A stretch of DNA of 64,000 bases from G016756615 sp050958605 (GCF_050958605.1 NZ_JBJHDO010000001.1:682001-746000); one strand, 5' to 3'; numbered from the stretch's first letter, positions 42,942 to 51,845 are shown. Translations and numbers: made by a program. Notes: generated from the letters alone by a model not told the origin.

Positions 42942-43163
42942 ATGGTTGTCGCAGCCGAAGCGGGAAACAGAACGGAAATGGCGGCGACTGAAGAATTGGC
43001 GAAGGCCTTTTTGCCCTTCGAGGCTTTCGTGACAGCGGCAAAGCTCCTCAAGCTCGAAGACGTGCTGCTGGCCACCGAAGCGGCGTATCGGCCGGGAACG
43101 GACTGCGCTGATGCTATCCTCGTCGAGAATATGCGGCGCAAGATTTTTCTTCCGGTAGGCTGA
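42942..43163 (+). CDS. Small hypothetical protein after the DUF447 gene
   Basis: A 73-residue frame following DUF447 by 21 bases. It lacks a good ribosome site at 42942; an in-frame ATG at 42978 is an alternative. The sequence is mostly helical (EELAKAFLPFEAFVTAAKLL, VLLATEAAY) with no membrane segment. No family is recognised. Conservation in other H4MPT clusters would confirm it. Confidence 0.45.
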   Translation: MVVAAEAGNRTEMAATEELAKAFLPFEAFVTAAKLLKLEDVLLATEAAYRPGTDCADAILVENMRRKIFLPVG

Positions 43164-43219
43164 AAGCGTATTTCGAGCTAAACCGACCACCTTCCTCCCA
43201 AACTGCCACAGTTCAATCC

Positions 43220-44443
43220 ATGTCGGCCGACAATCAAGCAGAGCAGGACCATCCTTATTGGCGGCGCAATCTCGCCGTCTGCCTCGTCGGGTCGTTCACG
43301 ACCATCGTCGCGATGACCCTGCTTCTGCCCTTCCTGCCGCTTTATGTGGAGGAACTGGGCGTGAGCGACCACGCGGCCATCGCGCAGTGGTCGGGAATAG
43401 CCTATGGCGCCACCTTCTTTGCCGCCGCTCTGGTGGCGCCCCTCTGGGGGCGGCTGGCTGATCGATATGGCCGCAAGGCCATGCTGGTGCGCGCCAGCCT
43501 GGGGATGGCTGTCGCCATGTCGCTGATCGGCATGGCCGAGAATGTCTGGGAGCTCGTGGGTCTGCGTCTCTTCGCCGGCCTCGCCGGCGGGTATGCCTCG
43601 GGCTCGACCATACTGGTCGCGACGCAGACGCCGAAGAATCGTTCCGGCTGGGCGCTGGGCATGCTCTCCACCGGCATCATGGCCGGGAACCTCGTCGGGC
43701 CGCTGCTCGGCGGCGCCCTCCCGCCGCTCATCGGCATCCGCAACACGTTCTGGCTGGCAGGCGGGGTGATCTTCGTGACCTTCCTCGCAACGGTTTTCTT
43801 CATCAGGGAGGATTGGCGGCCAGGTCGTGTGAAGGCACCGGGATCCAGCGCCGGCTGGGCGGCAGTGCCGGACAAGCGGCCTGTGGTAGCCATGCTGGCG
43901 ACCGGTCTGCTCCTGATGCTGGCCAACATGTCGATCGAGCCGATCATCACGCTCTACGTGGCCCAACTCGTGGAAGATCCGTCCAGGGTCACGATGGTCG
44001 CCGGCATCGTGATGTCCGCCGCGGCGCTGGGCAGCATCCTTTCGGCGGCACGGCTCGGCCGGCTCGCCGACCAGATCGGGCACTGGAACGTCATCATCGG
44101 CGCGCTTGCGGTCTCCGCCCTGCTGCTGATCCCGCAGGCCTTCGTCACGGAAGGCTGGCAGCTCATCGTCCTGCGTTTCCTGATGGGGCTTGCCCTGGGC
44201 GGTCTGCTGCCCTCGGTGACGAGCGTGATCCGGCACAACGTCCCCGATCATGCGGCCGGTGGCGTTCTCGGCTACTCGACCTCGGCCCAATATGCCGGAC
44301 AAGTCGTGGGACCCCTCCTCGGCGGCTTCGTCGGAGGCCACGTCGGCATGCCTGCGGTGTTCCTCGGCACCTCCGTTCTCATGGGGCTCGGCGCCATCTA
44401 TGCATGGGCGAGCCGTACGGATCGGGAGGGGCGCGACACGTAG
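43220..44443 (+). CDS. MFS transporter (DHA1/TetA-like)
   Basis: A 407-residue membrane protein with about twelve hydrophobic segments. The motif A loop between helices 2 and 3 is GRLADRYGRKAMLV, repeated in the second half as GRLADQIGHWNVI. It resembles drug-efflux antiporters. The gene lies inside the cofactor-synthesis block and is convergent with mfnF. Cargo is unknown; a link to C1 metabolism is only positional. Confidence 0.85.
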   Translation: MSADNQAEQDHPYWRRNLAVCLVGSFTTIVAMTLLLPFLPLYVEELGVSDHAAIAQWSGIAYGATFFAAALVAPLWGRLADRYGRKAMLVRASLGMAVAMSLIGMAENVWELVGLRLFAGLAGGYASGSTILVATQTPKNRSGWALGMLSTGIMAGNLVGPLLGGALPPLIGIRNTFWLAGGVIFVTFLATVFFIREDWRPGRVKAPGSSAGWAAVPDKRPVVAMLATGLLLMLANMSIEPIITLYVAQLVEDPSRVTMVAGIVMSAAALGSILSAARLGRLADQIGHWNVIIGALAVSALLLIPQAFVTEGWQLIVLRFLMGLALGGLLPSVTSVIRHNVPDHAAGGVLGYSTSAQYAGQVVGPLLGGFVGGHVGMPAVFLGTSVLMGLGAIYAWASRTDREGRDT

Positions 44444-44459
44444 TGGAGCTGGGATGAGC

Positions 44460-45488
44460 TTACCCGGCCAAAAGAGCCACCGCTGCGGCAGGGGCCGCGG
44501 CGCCGGCCTCGGCGCGCACCGCGTCGTCCGCGGGGATGACCTCGGCAAAGTCGATGAAAGCGCGATCCATGCGGTCGGCCAGGCGACGGACCTGCCAGCG
44601 CCCCGTGCCCGCGCCGACGATCGGAGCGCCTTTCACGAGCTTGCTGGTGACCAGGAACGTAGCATCGTGCAACGCGCGGAGTTGTCGCTCGCTGAACCAG
44701 GCTGCAATGTTCAGCCATTCGCCGAACGCAAGGTCGCCGGCATCGCGGCCGACCATTCTGGCGATCCGTTCGGTCGAGGCGGCCACGGTCTTCTCCTTGC
44801 CGTCCGCGGCGGAGTGCTTGTCGTCGCTTTCATCGAGCACTCCCAGTATGCGGTGGACGTCCGCCATCGAGGCGAAATATTCGTTCATCAGCGGGCTCAG
44901 CCTGCCGCGCACGGGCGCCTCGGTGGCAATGCCGAAAAGAAAGGTGCGGGTGAAGCCGGTATAGACGAGTTCGCGCTCGAGAAGCCGCTCGGCGTCGGTA
45001 TAGCCTTCGTTGAGCAGCGTGCCGGCACCGATCGGAATGATGTCCGTCGTTGTCGAACCCATATCCACGAACAGGGCGTCGCCCTGATGCCTTGCGACCA
45101 GGGACGCGGTGGCGTGCCAATTGGCGGAGGCTACGTCCGCCCAGACCCTTCCGGCCTCCTCGATATTCACGAAACCCGAGCGGCCGGCATAGATCAGTTT
45201 TGCCGCCGATGGGCAATGCCGGCCGATCTCGACGAGCAGCCCCGCGACCCCCTCCTGTCGGGACCTGAAGATATCCGCCAATTCGCCGGTCATCGTGAAG
45301 GCAGCGAGATGGGCGTCCTCATGGAGAGACGCGGTTTCATTGAAGGCGGACACGAGACTGCCGAGACCTTGCCAGAGAGGCGTGGCAAGGGTGGCAGCTG
45401 CGACAACCCGCCCGTTCTCGGCCCGTGCGACCTTGAGATGTGCTCCGCCGATATCGAAGCCCGCAACGATGTTCTTCCCTTTTTCCAC
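44460..45488 (-). CDS. mfnF: MfnF-like methylofuran synthase subunit (hydantoinase/oxoprolinase fold)
   Basis: A 342-residue protein with an actin-like ATPase fold: VAGFDIGGAHLKVARAENG at the start and FVDMGSTTTDIIPIGAG in the middle. It matches MfnF, which joins the furan and tyramine moieties of methanofuran in archaea. The start is a GTG at 45488, with no usable ATG nearby. It is divergent from the HisA-like gene, only 43 bases away. Confidence 0.85.
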   Translation of the reverse strand: MEKGKNIVAGFDIGGAHLKVARAENGRVVAAATLATPLWQGLGSLVSAFNETASLHEDAHLAAFTMTGELADIFRSRQEGVAGLLVEIGRHCPSAAKLIYAGRSGFVNIEEAGRVWADVASANWHATASLVARHQGDALFVDMGSTTTDIIPIGAGTLLNEGYTDAERLLERELVYTGFTRTFLFGIATEAPVRGRLSPLMNEYFASMADVHRILGVLDESDDKHSAADGKEKTVAASTERIARMVGRDAGDLAFGEWLNIAAWFSERQLRALHDATFLVTSKLVKGAPIVGAGTGRWQVRRLADRMDRAFIDFAEVIPADDAVRAEAGAAAPAAAVALLAG

Positions 45489-45531
45489 GCTTCACGCTTT
45501 CATTCTGGCATACACTTGGCGGGAAAGATTC

Positions 45532-46233
45532 TTGCGTATCATCCCTGTTCTCGACTTGAAAGGCGGCGAGGTGGTGCGGGCCGAGAAAGGCCGGCGCGAC
45601 CTCTATCGGCCGATCGTCACGCCGCTCAGCCAAAGCCCGGACGCCGTTTCCGTCGCGCAGGGGCTGCGCAGCCTCCACGATTTCAGGACCTTCTACATAG
45701 CGGATCTCGATGCCATCGAGGGACGCGACCCGAACCGCGCGGCGCTGGCCCGGCTGAAAGCGATGCCCGACGCGCCGGAACTCTGGATCGATGCAGCCTT
45801 TGCGGATGCCGGCACTCTTGCGGCAGCCCTCGCCGACGCAGCCATCTGGCCGGTCCTCGGATCGGAATCCCAGGCCGACGCAGATCTGCTGCGACGCTTT
45901 CGTGACCATCCTCGGCTGATCCTTTCGCTGGATTTCTTCGCCGAGGGTTATCATGGCCCCGCATCTCTCTTCGATCAGCCGCAATACTGGCCCCAACAGG
46001 TGATCGTCATGACGCTTGCCCGGGTCGGCGCAGGCGCCGGCCCCGATTTCGCAAGGCTGAGGGATATCAAGGCGATGGCCGGAGACCGATCCGTCGTGGC
46101 CGCCGGGGGCGTGCGCGATGAAGCCGATATCCGTGCCTTGGTCGCGCACGGCATAGACGGCGCTCTCGTCGCCACGTCGCTGCACGACGGGACGCTCACG
46201 CCAACTCAGCTCGCGGCGCTGGCCCAGCGGTAG
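45532..46233 (+). CDS. HisA/HisF-like TIM-barrel protein of the methylofuran cluster
   Basis: A 233-residue barrel that starts RIIPVLDLKGGEVVRA, as HisA proteins do, with the catalytic Asp in VLDLKGG and a second Asp in ILSLDFF. The best start is a TTG at 45532 with GGGAAAG upstream; the longer frame overlaps mfnF and is not coding. HisA relatives are regular members of H4MPT/methylofuran clusters, and their exact reaction is not established. It is not likely to be the histidine biosynthesis HisA, since no his genes are near. Confidence 0.8.
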   Translation: MRIIPVLDLKGGEVVRAEKGRRDLYRPIVTPLSQSPDAVSVAQGLRSLHDFRTFYIADLDAIEGRDPNRAALARLKAMPDAPELWIDAAFADAGTLAAALADAAIWPVLGSESQADADLLRRFRDHPRLILSLDFFAEGYHGPASLFDQPQYWPQQVIVMTLARVGAGAGPDFARLRDIKAMAGDRSVVAAGGVRDEADIRALVAHGIDGALVATSLHDGTLTPTQLAALAQR

Positions 46234-46346
46234 GGCGCCCGAAGGTGGCTCCGGGCAGGCCCTCAGATGCCCAGAAGGCGTTTCAGCCGGCGCAACAGAC
46301 CATCCGGCTCAGCAGAGGGTTTCGCCTGTGCGGGGCTGTCTCTTGT

Positions 46347-46853
46347 CTAGGCCGCGAAGGGATGTGTCACCGAGTTTCGTTTCTCGGTGGCCTCTGCAGC
46401 GGTCGGCGTTCCGTCGACTGCGCGTTGAATGGCTTCCTTGGTCGCTTGATAGTTGAATTGCTGGATCTTGGCATCGTCTGCCGCGTCCCAATGGATGAAC
46501 ACGCCGACGCAGATGAACACGTCATCGGCCTCATTGGCAGGGATGATCCCTTCGGCCACGCTGTCCTGGACGGCCTTCGCGACGGCATGCTGCGCCGGCC
46601 CGAACATCTGCACGGCCTGTTTGGCTCCCTTGATGGTGACCTTGTTGAACATGACGGTATTGGGCTTGCAGGGCAGGTTGGGCGCGATGACGGCCAGAAG
46701 TGTGGTGAAGCCGTCCTTGTTGTTGGTGAGGGCGTTGCAGAAGGCTGCTTCGACCGCGCTCCCCCGGGGGCCGATGAGCAGGTCGACATGCGCGACTTCG
46801 TTGCCGTCGCCGACCAGCGATTCTCCGACCATCACTTTCGAGATCTTTGCCAT
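46347..46853 (-). CDS. fae: Formaldehyde-activating enzyme
   Basis: A 168-residue enzyme that condenses formaldehyde with H4MPT to methylene-H4MPT. It begins MAKISKVMVGESLVGDGNEV, the invariant family N-terminus with the catalytic His in EVAHVDLLIG. The centre has NLPCKPNTVMFNKVTIKG. GGAGG eight bases before the ATG at 46853 decides the start. It follows the CitG-like gene after a dyad-rich gap of about 170 bases and may have its own promoter. Confidence 0.97.
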   Translation of the reverse strand: MAKISKVMVGESLVGDGNEVAHVDLLIGPRGSAVEAAFCNALTNNKDGFTTLLAVIAPNLPCKPNTVMFNKVTIKGAKQAVQMFGPAQHAVAKAVQDSVAEGIIPANEADDVFICVGVFIHWDAADDAKIQQFNYQATKEAIQRAVDGTPTAAEATEKRNSVTHPFAA

Positions 46854-46868
46854 GCCAATTTCCTCCAA

Positions 46869-47002
46869 GACACGATTATTGTGTCCAAAGACGCCGCAAC
46901 CGAGCGGACGCTCGATGGACAGCTATCCTTGTTGGCAGCGTCCGGTTTGACCCGGACCGGTTGGCTAGATAGCAGCGGAAGCACTGCTTTCCGCTGCGGA
47001 AA
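46869..47002. promoter_or_regulatory. fae upstream region with dyads
   Basis: Within the 169-base gap there is TTTCCG-CTG-CGGAAA (46988-47002), a perfect 15-base dyad. An added half-site, GCAGCGGAA at 46972-46980, pairs with TTCCGCTGC at 46989-46997. Close to the gene, GACAC-N7-GTGTC (46869-46885) overlaps the expected ribosome-site region. The TTCCG-N3-CGGAA core also occurs upstream of xoxF at 16484-16496. Confidence 0.55.
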
Positions 47003-47022
47003 TTGAAGCATCAGAAAACTCT

Positions 47023-47868
47023 TTATGCAAGTTGGCGGCGGAGAAGGTGGACTAAAAGACAAGCTACCGTCAGGTCCGCCGAGGTGCCGGGATTGATCTG
47101 CCGAGACTTCAGGTGCCGGTCGAACCGAGCCAGCAGGCCGATGCGCTTCGTTTCATCTTCCTCTACAGCCAATTGCGCCCGGACAATGCCGGCTTCGGCG
47201 GTCACCTTGTTCGCGACGTCCAGCCCATGCTTGCGGGCGATATGGCTGTCAGGAAGCCCGCCGAGAAAGGCCAGATAGGCGCGCACCGCCGGCCACATTC
47301 CTGTTTCTCCCCGTTGCAGTGCCTGATCCAAAGCTCCAAGTCCGATGCCGAACACATCAGCGAAGCAGGTGACATATTGGCGAGCGATGCTGTCCCGGTC
47401 GGCCGCGGCACCCATCGCCTCGAGGATGAGCCCCTTGGGCTCCTCCCGCACATCGTGCGCCTCCGCCGATCCCAGCCCGCCGGGCGATGCAAGCACAATC
47501 GCCTCGAAGATCGCTTTCGTGTCGGCCATGTCCATGCCCTCGAGCACGGCGCCGAGATTGTCGCGGTACTCTCCCCCCGGCAGTTCCGCTGCGCGCATGA
47601 GCGGCGCGCAAAGCAGGATGATACCGAGATTGGTGTTGGTGCCGACGGCCGACTTTGTCGCTTGGACCGCCTCCAGGACGCGCCGCCCTGTCGTCAGTCC
47701 GGGATCACCGAGCGGACCGGCCGAGGCGCGCGCGCTGGCAAGGAACTGCTCGGCCGTCATGCGGTGACCGTCGGCGAAGACATGGACATTCCCTGGCTTC
47801 AGCGCCTCGATTTCCAGACGGCAGGCGTGTTCATAGGCGGTTCGGATGTCGTCTCGCGACAGCGTCAT
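47023..47868 (-). CDS. CitG/MdcB-like triphosphoribosyl-dephospho-CoA synthase family protein
   Basis: A 281-residue protein of the CitG family, with LEIEALKPGNVHVFADGHRM at the start and the SAVGTNTNLGIILLCAPL helix motif. CitG makes the prosthetic-group precursor of citrate lyase, but no citrate lyase is near. Homologues are standard members of H4MPT clusters, so a ribosyl-transfer step in H4MPT synthesis is inferred. Its ATG overlaps the upstream stop. Confidence 0.85.
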   Translation of the reverse strand: MTLSRDDIRTAYEHACRLEIEALKPGNVHVFADGHRMTAEQFLASARASAGPLGDPGLTTGRRVLEAVQATKSAVGTNTNLGIILLCAPLMRAAELPGGEYRDNLGAVLEGMDMADTKAIFEAIVLASPGGLGSAEAHDVREEPKGLILEAMGAAADRDSIARQYVTCFADVFGIGLGALDQALQRGETGMWPAVRAYLAFLGGLPDSHIARKHGLDVANKVTAEAGIVRAQLAVEEDETKRIGLLARFDRHLKSRQINPGTSADLTVACLLVHLLRRQLA

Positions 47869-48815
47869 GAATTTGCCGGCACGGCAAGGCGATAGAGGCG
47901 ACGGACGTCGGCCGTCACCGCGCGATTGGTTAGGAGAGCCAGCAGGGCTTCGGCGATCGCGTCGGCGATGTTCACCGCCACGACGGACTGGAGGCCGGAC
48001 CAGGCCGGCATGCTGTTGACCTCCAGCACGGAGAAGCTGCCGTCCTGCGCCGGCACGATGTCGACGCCGGCGAAGTCGGCGCCGACCGCGTCGGCGGCTC
48101 CGACCGCCATGGCGGCGAGTTCGCCTTCGCACTGGCCCGATATGGGTTCCGGGACTGCGCCGCGGTTGACATTGGTGATCCAGTGCGTGCCGCGCCGGCT
48201 CATCATTGCGACAGCCCGGCCGGCGCAGACGAAGACGCGGAAGTCGCGAAAAGGAGGCCCGTCGCGTGGCACATAGTGCTGAAGGTAGTAAACTCCGTTG
48301 ACATGGTCCTCCGACGGCAGTTCCGCGACGTTGCGGATCAGCCGGATGCCTCGTCCTTGCGCTCCGAAGAGAGGCTTCAAGACCAGAGGACCACGCGCTA
48401 GTTCCCGCGTCGCGATCGCCTCGGCCGACACGCGCCCCTCGACGGTGAATGTCGCGGGCGTCGGCAGGCCGGCCTTCTTCAACAGGAAGGTCGTCATCGA
48501 CTTGTCCACGCAGCGTTCGATCGCCGGCGCGGAATTCCAGACGGGAACCCCGAGCCGCGAAAGCGCGTGAAGTAAGCCGAGGCGTCGCGTGACTGCCTCG
48601 AAAGAACCCGCCGCGATCGAGCGGACGAGCACGGCATCGGGGAGCCCATGCTCGAAACCGGGTATTGCGAGACCGTGCGGGCGCTCGCTGTCGAAGGCGA
48701 TCGAAGACAGGGGCGCAGTTGTTGCCACCGCTCCGCGACGGCGTAGCCGACCCGCGAGCCCCTTGGCGCGGAGATCGGAACTGTCGTTTGCGATGAGGAT
48801 GTGAGGCGCGCGCAT
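47865..48815 (-). CDS. ATP-grasp ligase (RimK/MptN-like)
   Basis: A 316-residue ATP-grasp protein: VLKPLFGAQGRGIRLI binds ATP, and the metal ligands lie in FSVLEVNSMPAWSGLQ. The RimK-type fold adds amino acids, often glutamate, to a carboxylate. In archaea MptN glutamylates H4MPT. Here it could act on H4MPT or on the polyglutamate tail of methylofuran. It lies three bases after mch. Confidence 0.83.
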   Translation of the reverse strand: MRAPHILIANDSSDLRAKGLAGRLRRRGAVATTAPLSSIAFDSERPHGLAIPGFEHGLPDAVLVRSIAAGSFEAVTRRLGLLHALSRLGVPVWNSAPAIERCVDKSMTTFLLKKAGLPTPATFTVEGRVSAEAIATRELARGPLVLKPLFGAQGRGIRLIRNVAELPSEDHVNGVYYLQHYVPRDGPPFRDFRVFVCAGRAVAMMSRRGTHWITNVNRGAVPEPISGQCEGELAAMAVGAADAVGADFAGVDIVPAQDGSFSVLEVNSMPAWSGLQSVVAVNIADAIAEALLALLTNRAVTADVRRLYRLAVPANS

Positions 48816-48818
48816 GGT

Positions 48819-49775
48819 CTAACCCAGGCTCTGTTCGAGCATTTTGAGATCCCGGCCGCCGGCCCTGAACGTATCGCCGGTTTCGAATGCCGTCACGATG
48901 ACTTCGGCTGGGCTGAACAGCAGAGGATCGATGGCGTAGAAGTCACCCTTGAAGGCCGTGAAGATCTCGGCGAAGGGCCGTCCGTGGTCGCGCGACGCGC
49001 TGCTCGGCAGTTTTTCTGCGAGGGCAAGCGCATCCTTCGCAGTGCCTCGGACGAAGAGCTGCACGAGACCACCATAGATGATCGCGTCGTTGGTCCGGCC
49101 CATGGCGACGAGAAAATCGGGATGCGGTGCCGGCAACGGTGAAGCGCCGATACCTTCGACGATGTTCTCCAGCGGAAATTTCAGGTCGTTGGCCTTGTGC
49201 AGGGCAACCTCCAGCACGCGCGCGACGATCTGCACGGTGCCGGCAAGGCTTTGCGTAGGCGCAAACAGGAAGGTCAGGCTTTCCTGGGGAAGGCCGGTGG
49301 CCTGCGCCACCTTCGCCACCAGGGTCGGCGGCGGCGGTTCTGCGGTTTCGAGGACGAGGACAGCGGCCGATGCGGAATCCCGGTAGGGGAGCGTTTCGTA
49401 GAGGGGCTCGACCCGGGCGAGCGCCCGGGCCGGCCCCGAGCCCATGGCGAAGTAGTTCTCGCTCGAAAGATTCCAGCCGGCATACTGAGCGCCCAGGCAG
49501 GCGAGCACGGGCTGGGAAGAGCGTACTTCGATGGCCAGCGGCCATTTCGGCAGGACGCGATCCAGCCTGAGCGAGACGGTGCCGAGACCGCCCATCGCGG
49601 CCTCGGCCATGCGCAGGCCCGCTTCGATGCCGCCCTCTGCCTTGGCGCCGGCGTCTATCAGGCATTCGCCCGAAGAGCCCCTCGATACGAGGATACGCAG
49701 CCGCTCCGCATCGCGGATCATCCCTTCGGCGATCCGCTGGGCGTTGTCATTCAGGAATGCCGAACCGTCCTTCAT
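48819..49775 (-). CDS. mch: Methenyl-H4MPT cyclohydrolase
   Basis: A 318-residue cytoplasmic enzyme that converts methenyl-H4MPT to formyl-H4MPT. Family segments are FLNDNAQRIAEGMI at the N-terminus, ENYFAMGSGPARAL, and FLVAMGRTNDAIIYGG. The ATG at 49775 overlaps the stop of the upstream ATP-grasp gene, with CGGAG nearby; a longer frame is spurious. It acts between MtdB and FhcABCD. Confidence 0.96.
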   Translation of the reverse strand: MKDGSAFLNDNAQRIAEGMIRDAERLRILVSRGSSGECLIDAGAKAEGGIEAGLRMAEAAMGGLGTVSLRLDRVLPKWPLAIEVRSSQPVLACLGAQYAGWNLSSENYFAMGSGPARALARVEPLYETLPYRDSASAAVLVLETAEPPPPTLVAKVAQATGLPQESLTFLFAPTQSLAGTVQIVARVLEVALHKANDLKFPLENIVEGIGASPLPAPHPDFLVAMGRTNDAIIYGGLVQLFVRGTAKDALALAEKLPSSASRDHGRPFAEIFTAFKGDFYAIDPLLFSPAEVIVTAFETGDTFRAGGRDLKMLEQSLG

Positions 49776-50914
49776 CTCCGGTCTCCGTGCCAGCTGGCCT
49801 CCAGTTGCCTGACCTGAATTTTCAGGGCCCTGTGGGTTGCGGCCGCGCTCGGGCCTCGGGCGAAAACGGTGCATATCGGGTCGCCGGTGATCAGCCTCGT
49901 GCCGGGCGATTGGCGGTCGGCCGTCCAGTCCGGCCAGGCGATCCTCGGAAAATCAGGCAAGGGCCGGCTCGCATAGGCGACCATCGAGGCCATGCAATCG
50001 TCGAAGCTCGGCAGACGGAAGGCTTGGCCGCGGCAGGCCCGCAGATGCGCTTCCAGCAATGGTGCGTCGGCGCTGTCGAAAATGTCCAGAGTGGCGCCCG
50101 GACGGGGATTGATCTCGATCAGCCGGTAACCATCCTTGGCGCGGATGAAATCCGCGCTGCATAGTCCAAGCAGTCCAGCGCGACGCGCCAAGCGGGAAAG
50201 CCAATCCGTGATGGTCGCGGCACTCGCGCGGTCGAAACGCTTCAGGCGCACGGCGCCACCATAACGGTAGGGGGTGCTCGGCGCTGGTGACGTCCATTGC
50301 CTGCTGAAACCGACAATGCGGGCGGCATTCCCGTCCGCGACGAACAGTGCCGATATGTTCGTGCCGTCGACGAAGCGCTGGAAGTAGCGCCCGGGAGCCG
50401 CGCCTCCGTCATGAGCTCGCTTGATATGCGCCCCGCCTGCGCCGCCCGCGGTTTTTGCGATCCAGTTCTCGGGATCGGGCGGTGGCGTCCATCGAAAGGT
50501 GGGATGGGGAATGCCAAGTTCGGCGCAGTCATTCGCCAGCAACCAGGGATCCTTGACCCGGCGGATCGCTGGTCCGCCGTTTCCGGCCAGAGGGAAATGA
50601 CGTGCGATGTCATCGACAAGCTCGCCCTTCCGCTCGAAGCCCGAGCCGAGGACGACGGCATCCGGCCGGCTCGTCCCCGCCAGTCGCTTCATCTCGGAAA
50701 TGAGCTTCTCGCCGTCGATACCCTCCTGCAGGCTGCCTGGAATCCCGGCCATCCGTTCGGCGAGGACTGCCGTATCGCTGTCGCAGAACATGTCCATCAC
50801 CAACGATCGATAGCCCGCCCGTTGCGCCGCGGCCGCGAGCGCCCGTCCGGAAATCGCCGCGATAAGGAGAAGCCCGGCACGGGAGGAGCGGCCCGTCCCG
50901 AACCCGAAATCCAC
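49772..50914 (-). CDS. ATP-grasp domain protein of the H4MPT/methylofuran cluster
   Basis: A protein of about 380 residues with an ATP-grasp C-terminal part: glycine-rich KTAGGAGGAHIKRA and the metal-binding YRLIEINPRPGATLDIFD. Its family lies beside mch and mtdB in methylotrophs. A role like MfnD (tyramine-glutamate ligase) is possible. The GTG at 50914 is preferred; the only in-frame ATG at 50965 would overlap mtdB by 35 bases. Confidence 0.8.
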   Translation of the reverse strand: MDFGFGTGRSSRAGLLLIAAISGRALAAAAQRAGYRSLVMDMFCDSDTAVLAERMAGIPGSLQEGIDGEKLISEMKRLAGTSRPDAVVLGSGFERKGELVDDIARHFPLAGNGGPAIRRVKDPWLLANDCAELGIPHPTFRWTPPPDPENWIAKTAGGAGGAHIKRAHDGGAAPGRYFQRFVDGTNISALFVADGNAARIVGFSRQWTSPAPSTPYRYGGAVRLKRFDRASAATITDWLSRLARRAGLLGLCSADFIRAKDGYRLIEINPRPGATLDIFDSADAPLLEAHLRACRGQAFRLPSFDDCMASMVAYASRPLPDFPRIAWPDWTADRQSPGTRLITGDPICTVFARGPSAAATHRALKIQVRQLEASWHGDRR

Positions 50915-50930
50915 TTTTGGGCCTGATGTT

Positions 50931-51827
50931 CTATTTGGCGATTTCGCGTGCAAGTGCGAATGCATCCTGGAAATCGAAAGTGACTGCCTTTTCAGCCTCG
51001 ATCATCTTCTTGAAGAGGCCGAACTCCACCTTGTACTTGACGTTGCCGATGGCGAGCGGGCCGATGCCGACAGCTTTTGTCGCTTCGAGCGGCTCGGCGT
51101 TGGCGTTGACCGTCAGCCCCTCGATGCCGGCGGGCGGCACGGCATTCACATCGGCCGCGATCAGCAGATCGCCCGCATTCTCGAACTGCGCCTTGGAAAT
51201 GACCTGAACGCCGGCCTTGGCTGCAGTAAGGACGATCTCGGATGCCGCGACGGCTCTCTTGTTTCCAGCCTCGGTCGATCCGTCGGCGATATCGACAGAC
51301 GCCTCGAACCGGCTCTCGATCTCGGCCGCGACCTTCTTCACGCGTTCGACCCCGTCATGGCCGACAAGCGTCACATGTGCACCCTCCTTCGCCGCAATGA
51401 CGGCCGTGCAGAAGCCGACAACACCGGTGGCGCCGAAAATCGCGATGCGGCTGTCGTTCAAGCCCCGATCGAACTTGGCCTGCAGCGCCTTCTCCACCTT
51501 GGCGACCATGGCGGCGGCCGTGGTGAATGACCCCGCGGGATCGGCAAAAACCGAGACCTTGAAGGGCGGCACCATCGCTTTCCTGGCCGCGTCGAACATG
51601 TCGAGTGCCAGCGAGACATCCTTGCCAGCTATGAAGATACCGGTATCGACCCCGGCATCGGGCGGGCGGGAGAAGATAGCGTCCTGCACAAGCCCGGTCA
51701 CCTCGCCGGGACTGACGCCGACATAGGGCAGGACCGCGTCGAACCCCGCGTCGAGCGCCATATTGACGTCGAAGGGACTCATATGTCCGAGCGGGGTGAG
51801 CATATGAAGGATATGTTTGCGTGCCAT
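50931..51827 (-). CDS. mtdB: NAD(P)-dependent methylene-H4MPT dehydrogenase
   Basis: A 298-residue dehydrogenase that oxidises methylene-H4MPT to methenyl-H4MPT. The N-terminus has ILHMLTPLGHMSPFDVNMA, and the Rossmann motif IAIFGATGVVGFCTAVIA sits near residue 130. It is MtdB rather than MtdA by its company with mch, fae and fhc. It lies 18 bases after the beta-RFAP synthase gene. Confidence 0.94.
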   Translation of the reverse strand: MARKHILHMLTPLGHMSPFDVNMALDAGFDAVLPYVGVSPGEVTGLVQDAIFSRPPDAGVDTGIFIAGKDVSLALDMFDAARKAMVPPFKVSVFADPAGSFTTAAAMVAKVEKALQAKFDRGLNDSRIAIFGATGVVGFCTAVIAAKEGAHVTLVGHDGVERVKKVAAEIESRFEASVDIADGSTEAGNKRAVAASEIVLTAAKAGVQVISKAQFENAGDLLIAADVNAVPPAGIEGLTVNANAEPLEATKAVGIGPLAIGNVKYKVEFGLFKKMIEAEKAVTFDFQDAFALAREIAK

Positions 51828-51845
51828 ACTGTCCTCCCTCGAACT

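Noticed and set aside
45532..46233. Histidine biosynthesis HisA
   Set aside because: No other his genes are present, and HisA relatives are known members of H4MPT/methylofuran clusters.
47023..47868. A citrate lyase maturation role for the CitG-like gene
   Set aside because: No citrate lyase or malonate decarboxylase genes are near, while H4MPT genes flank it on both sides.
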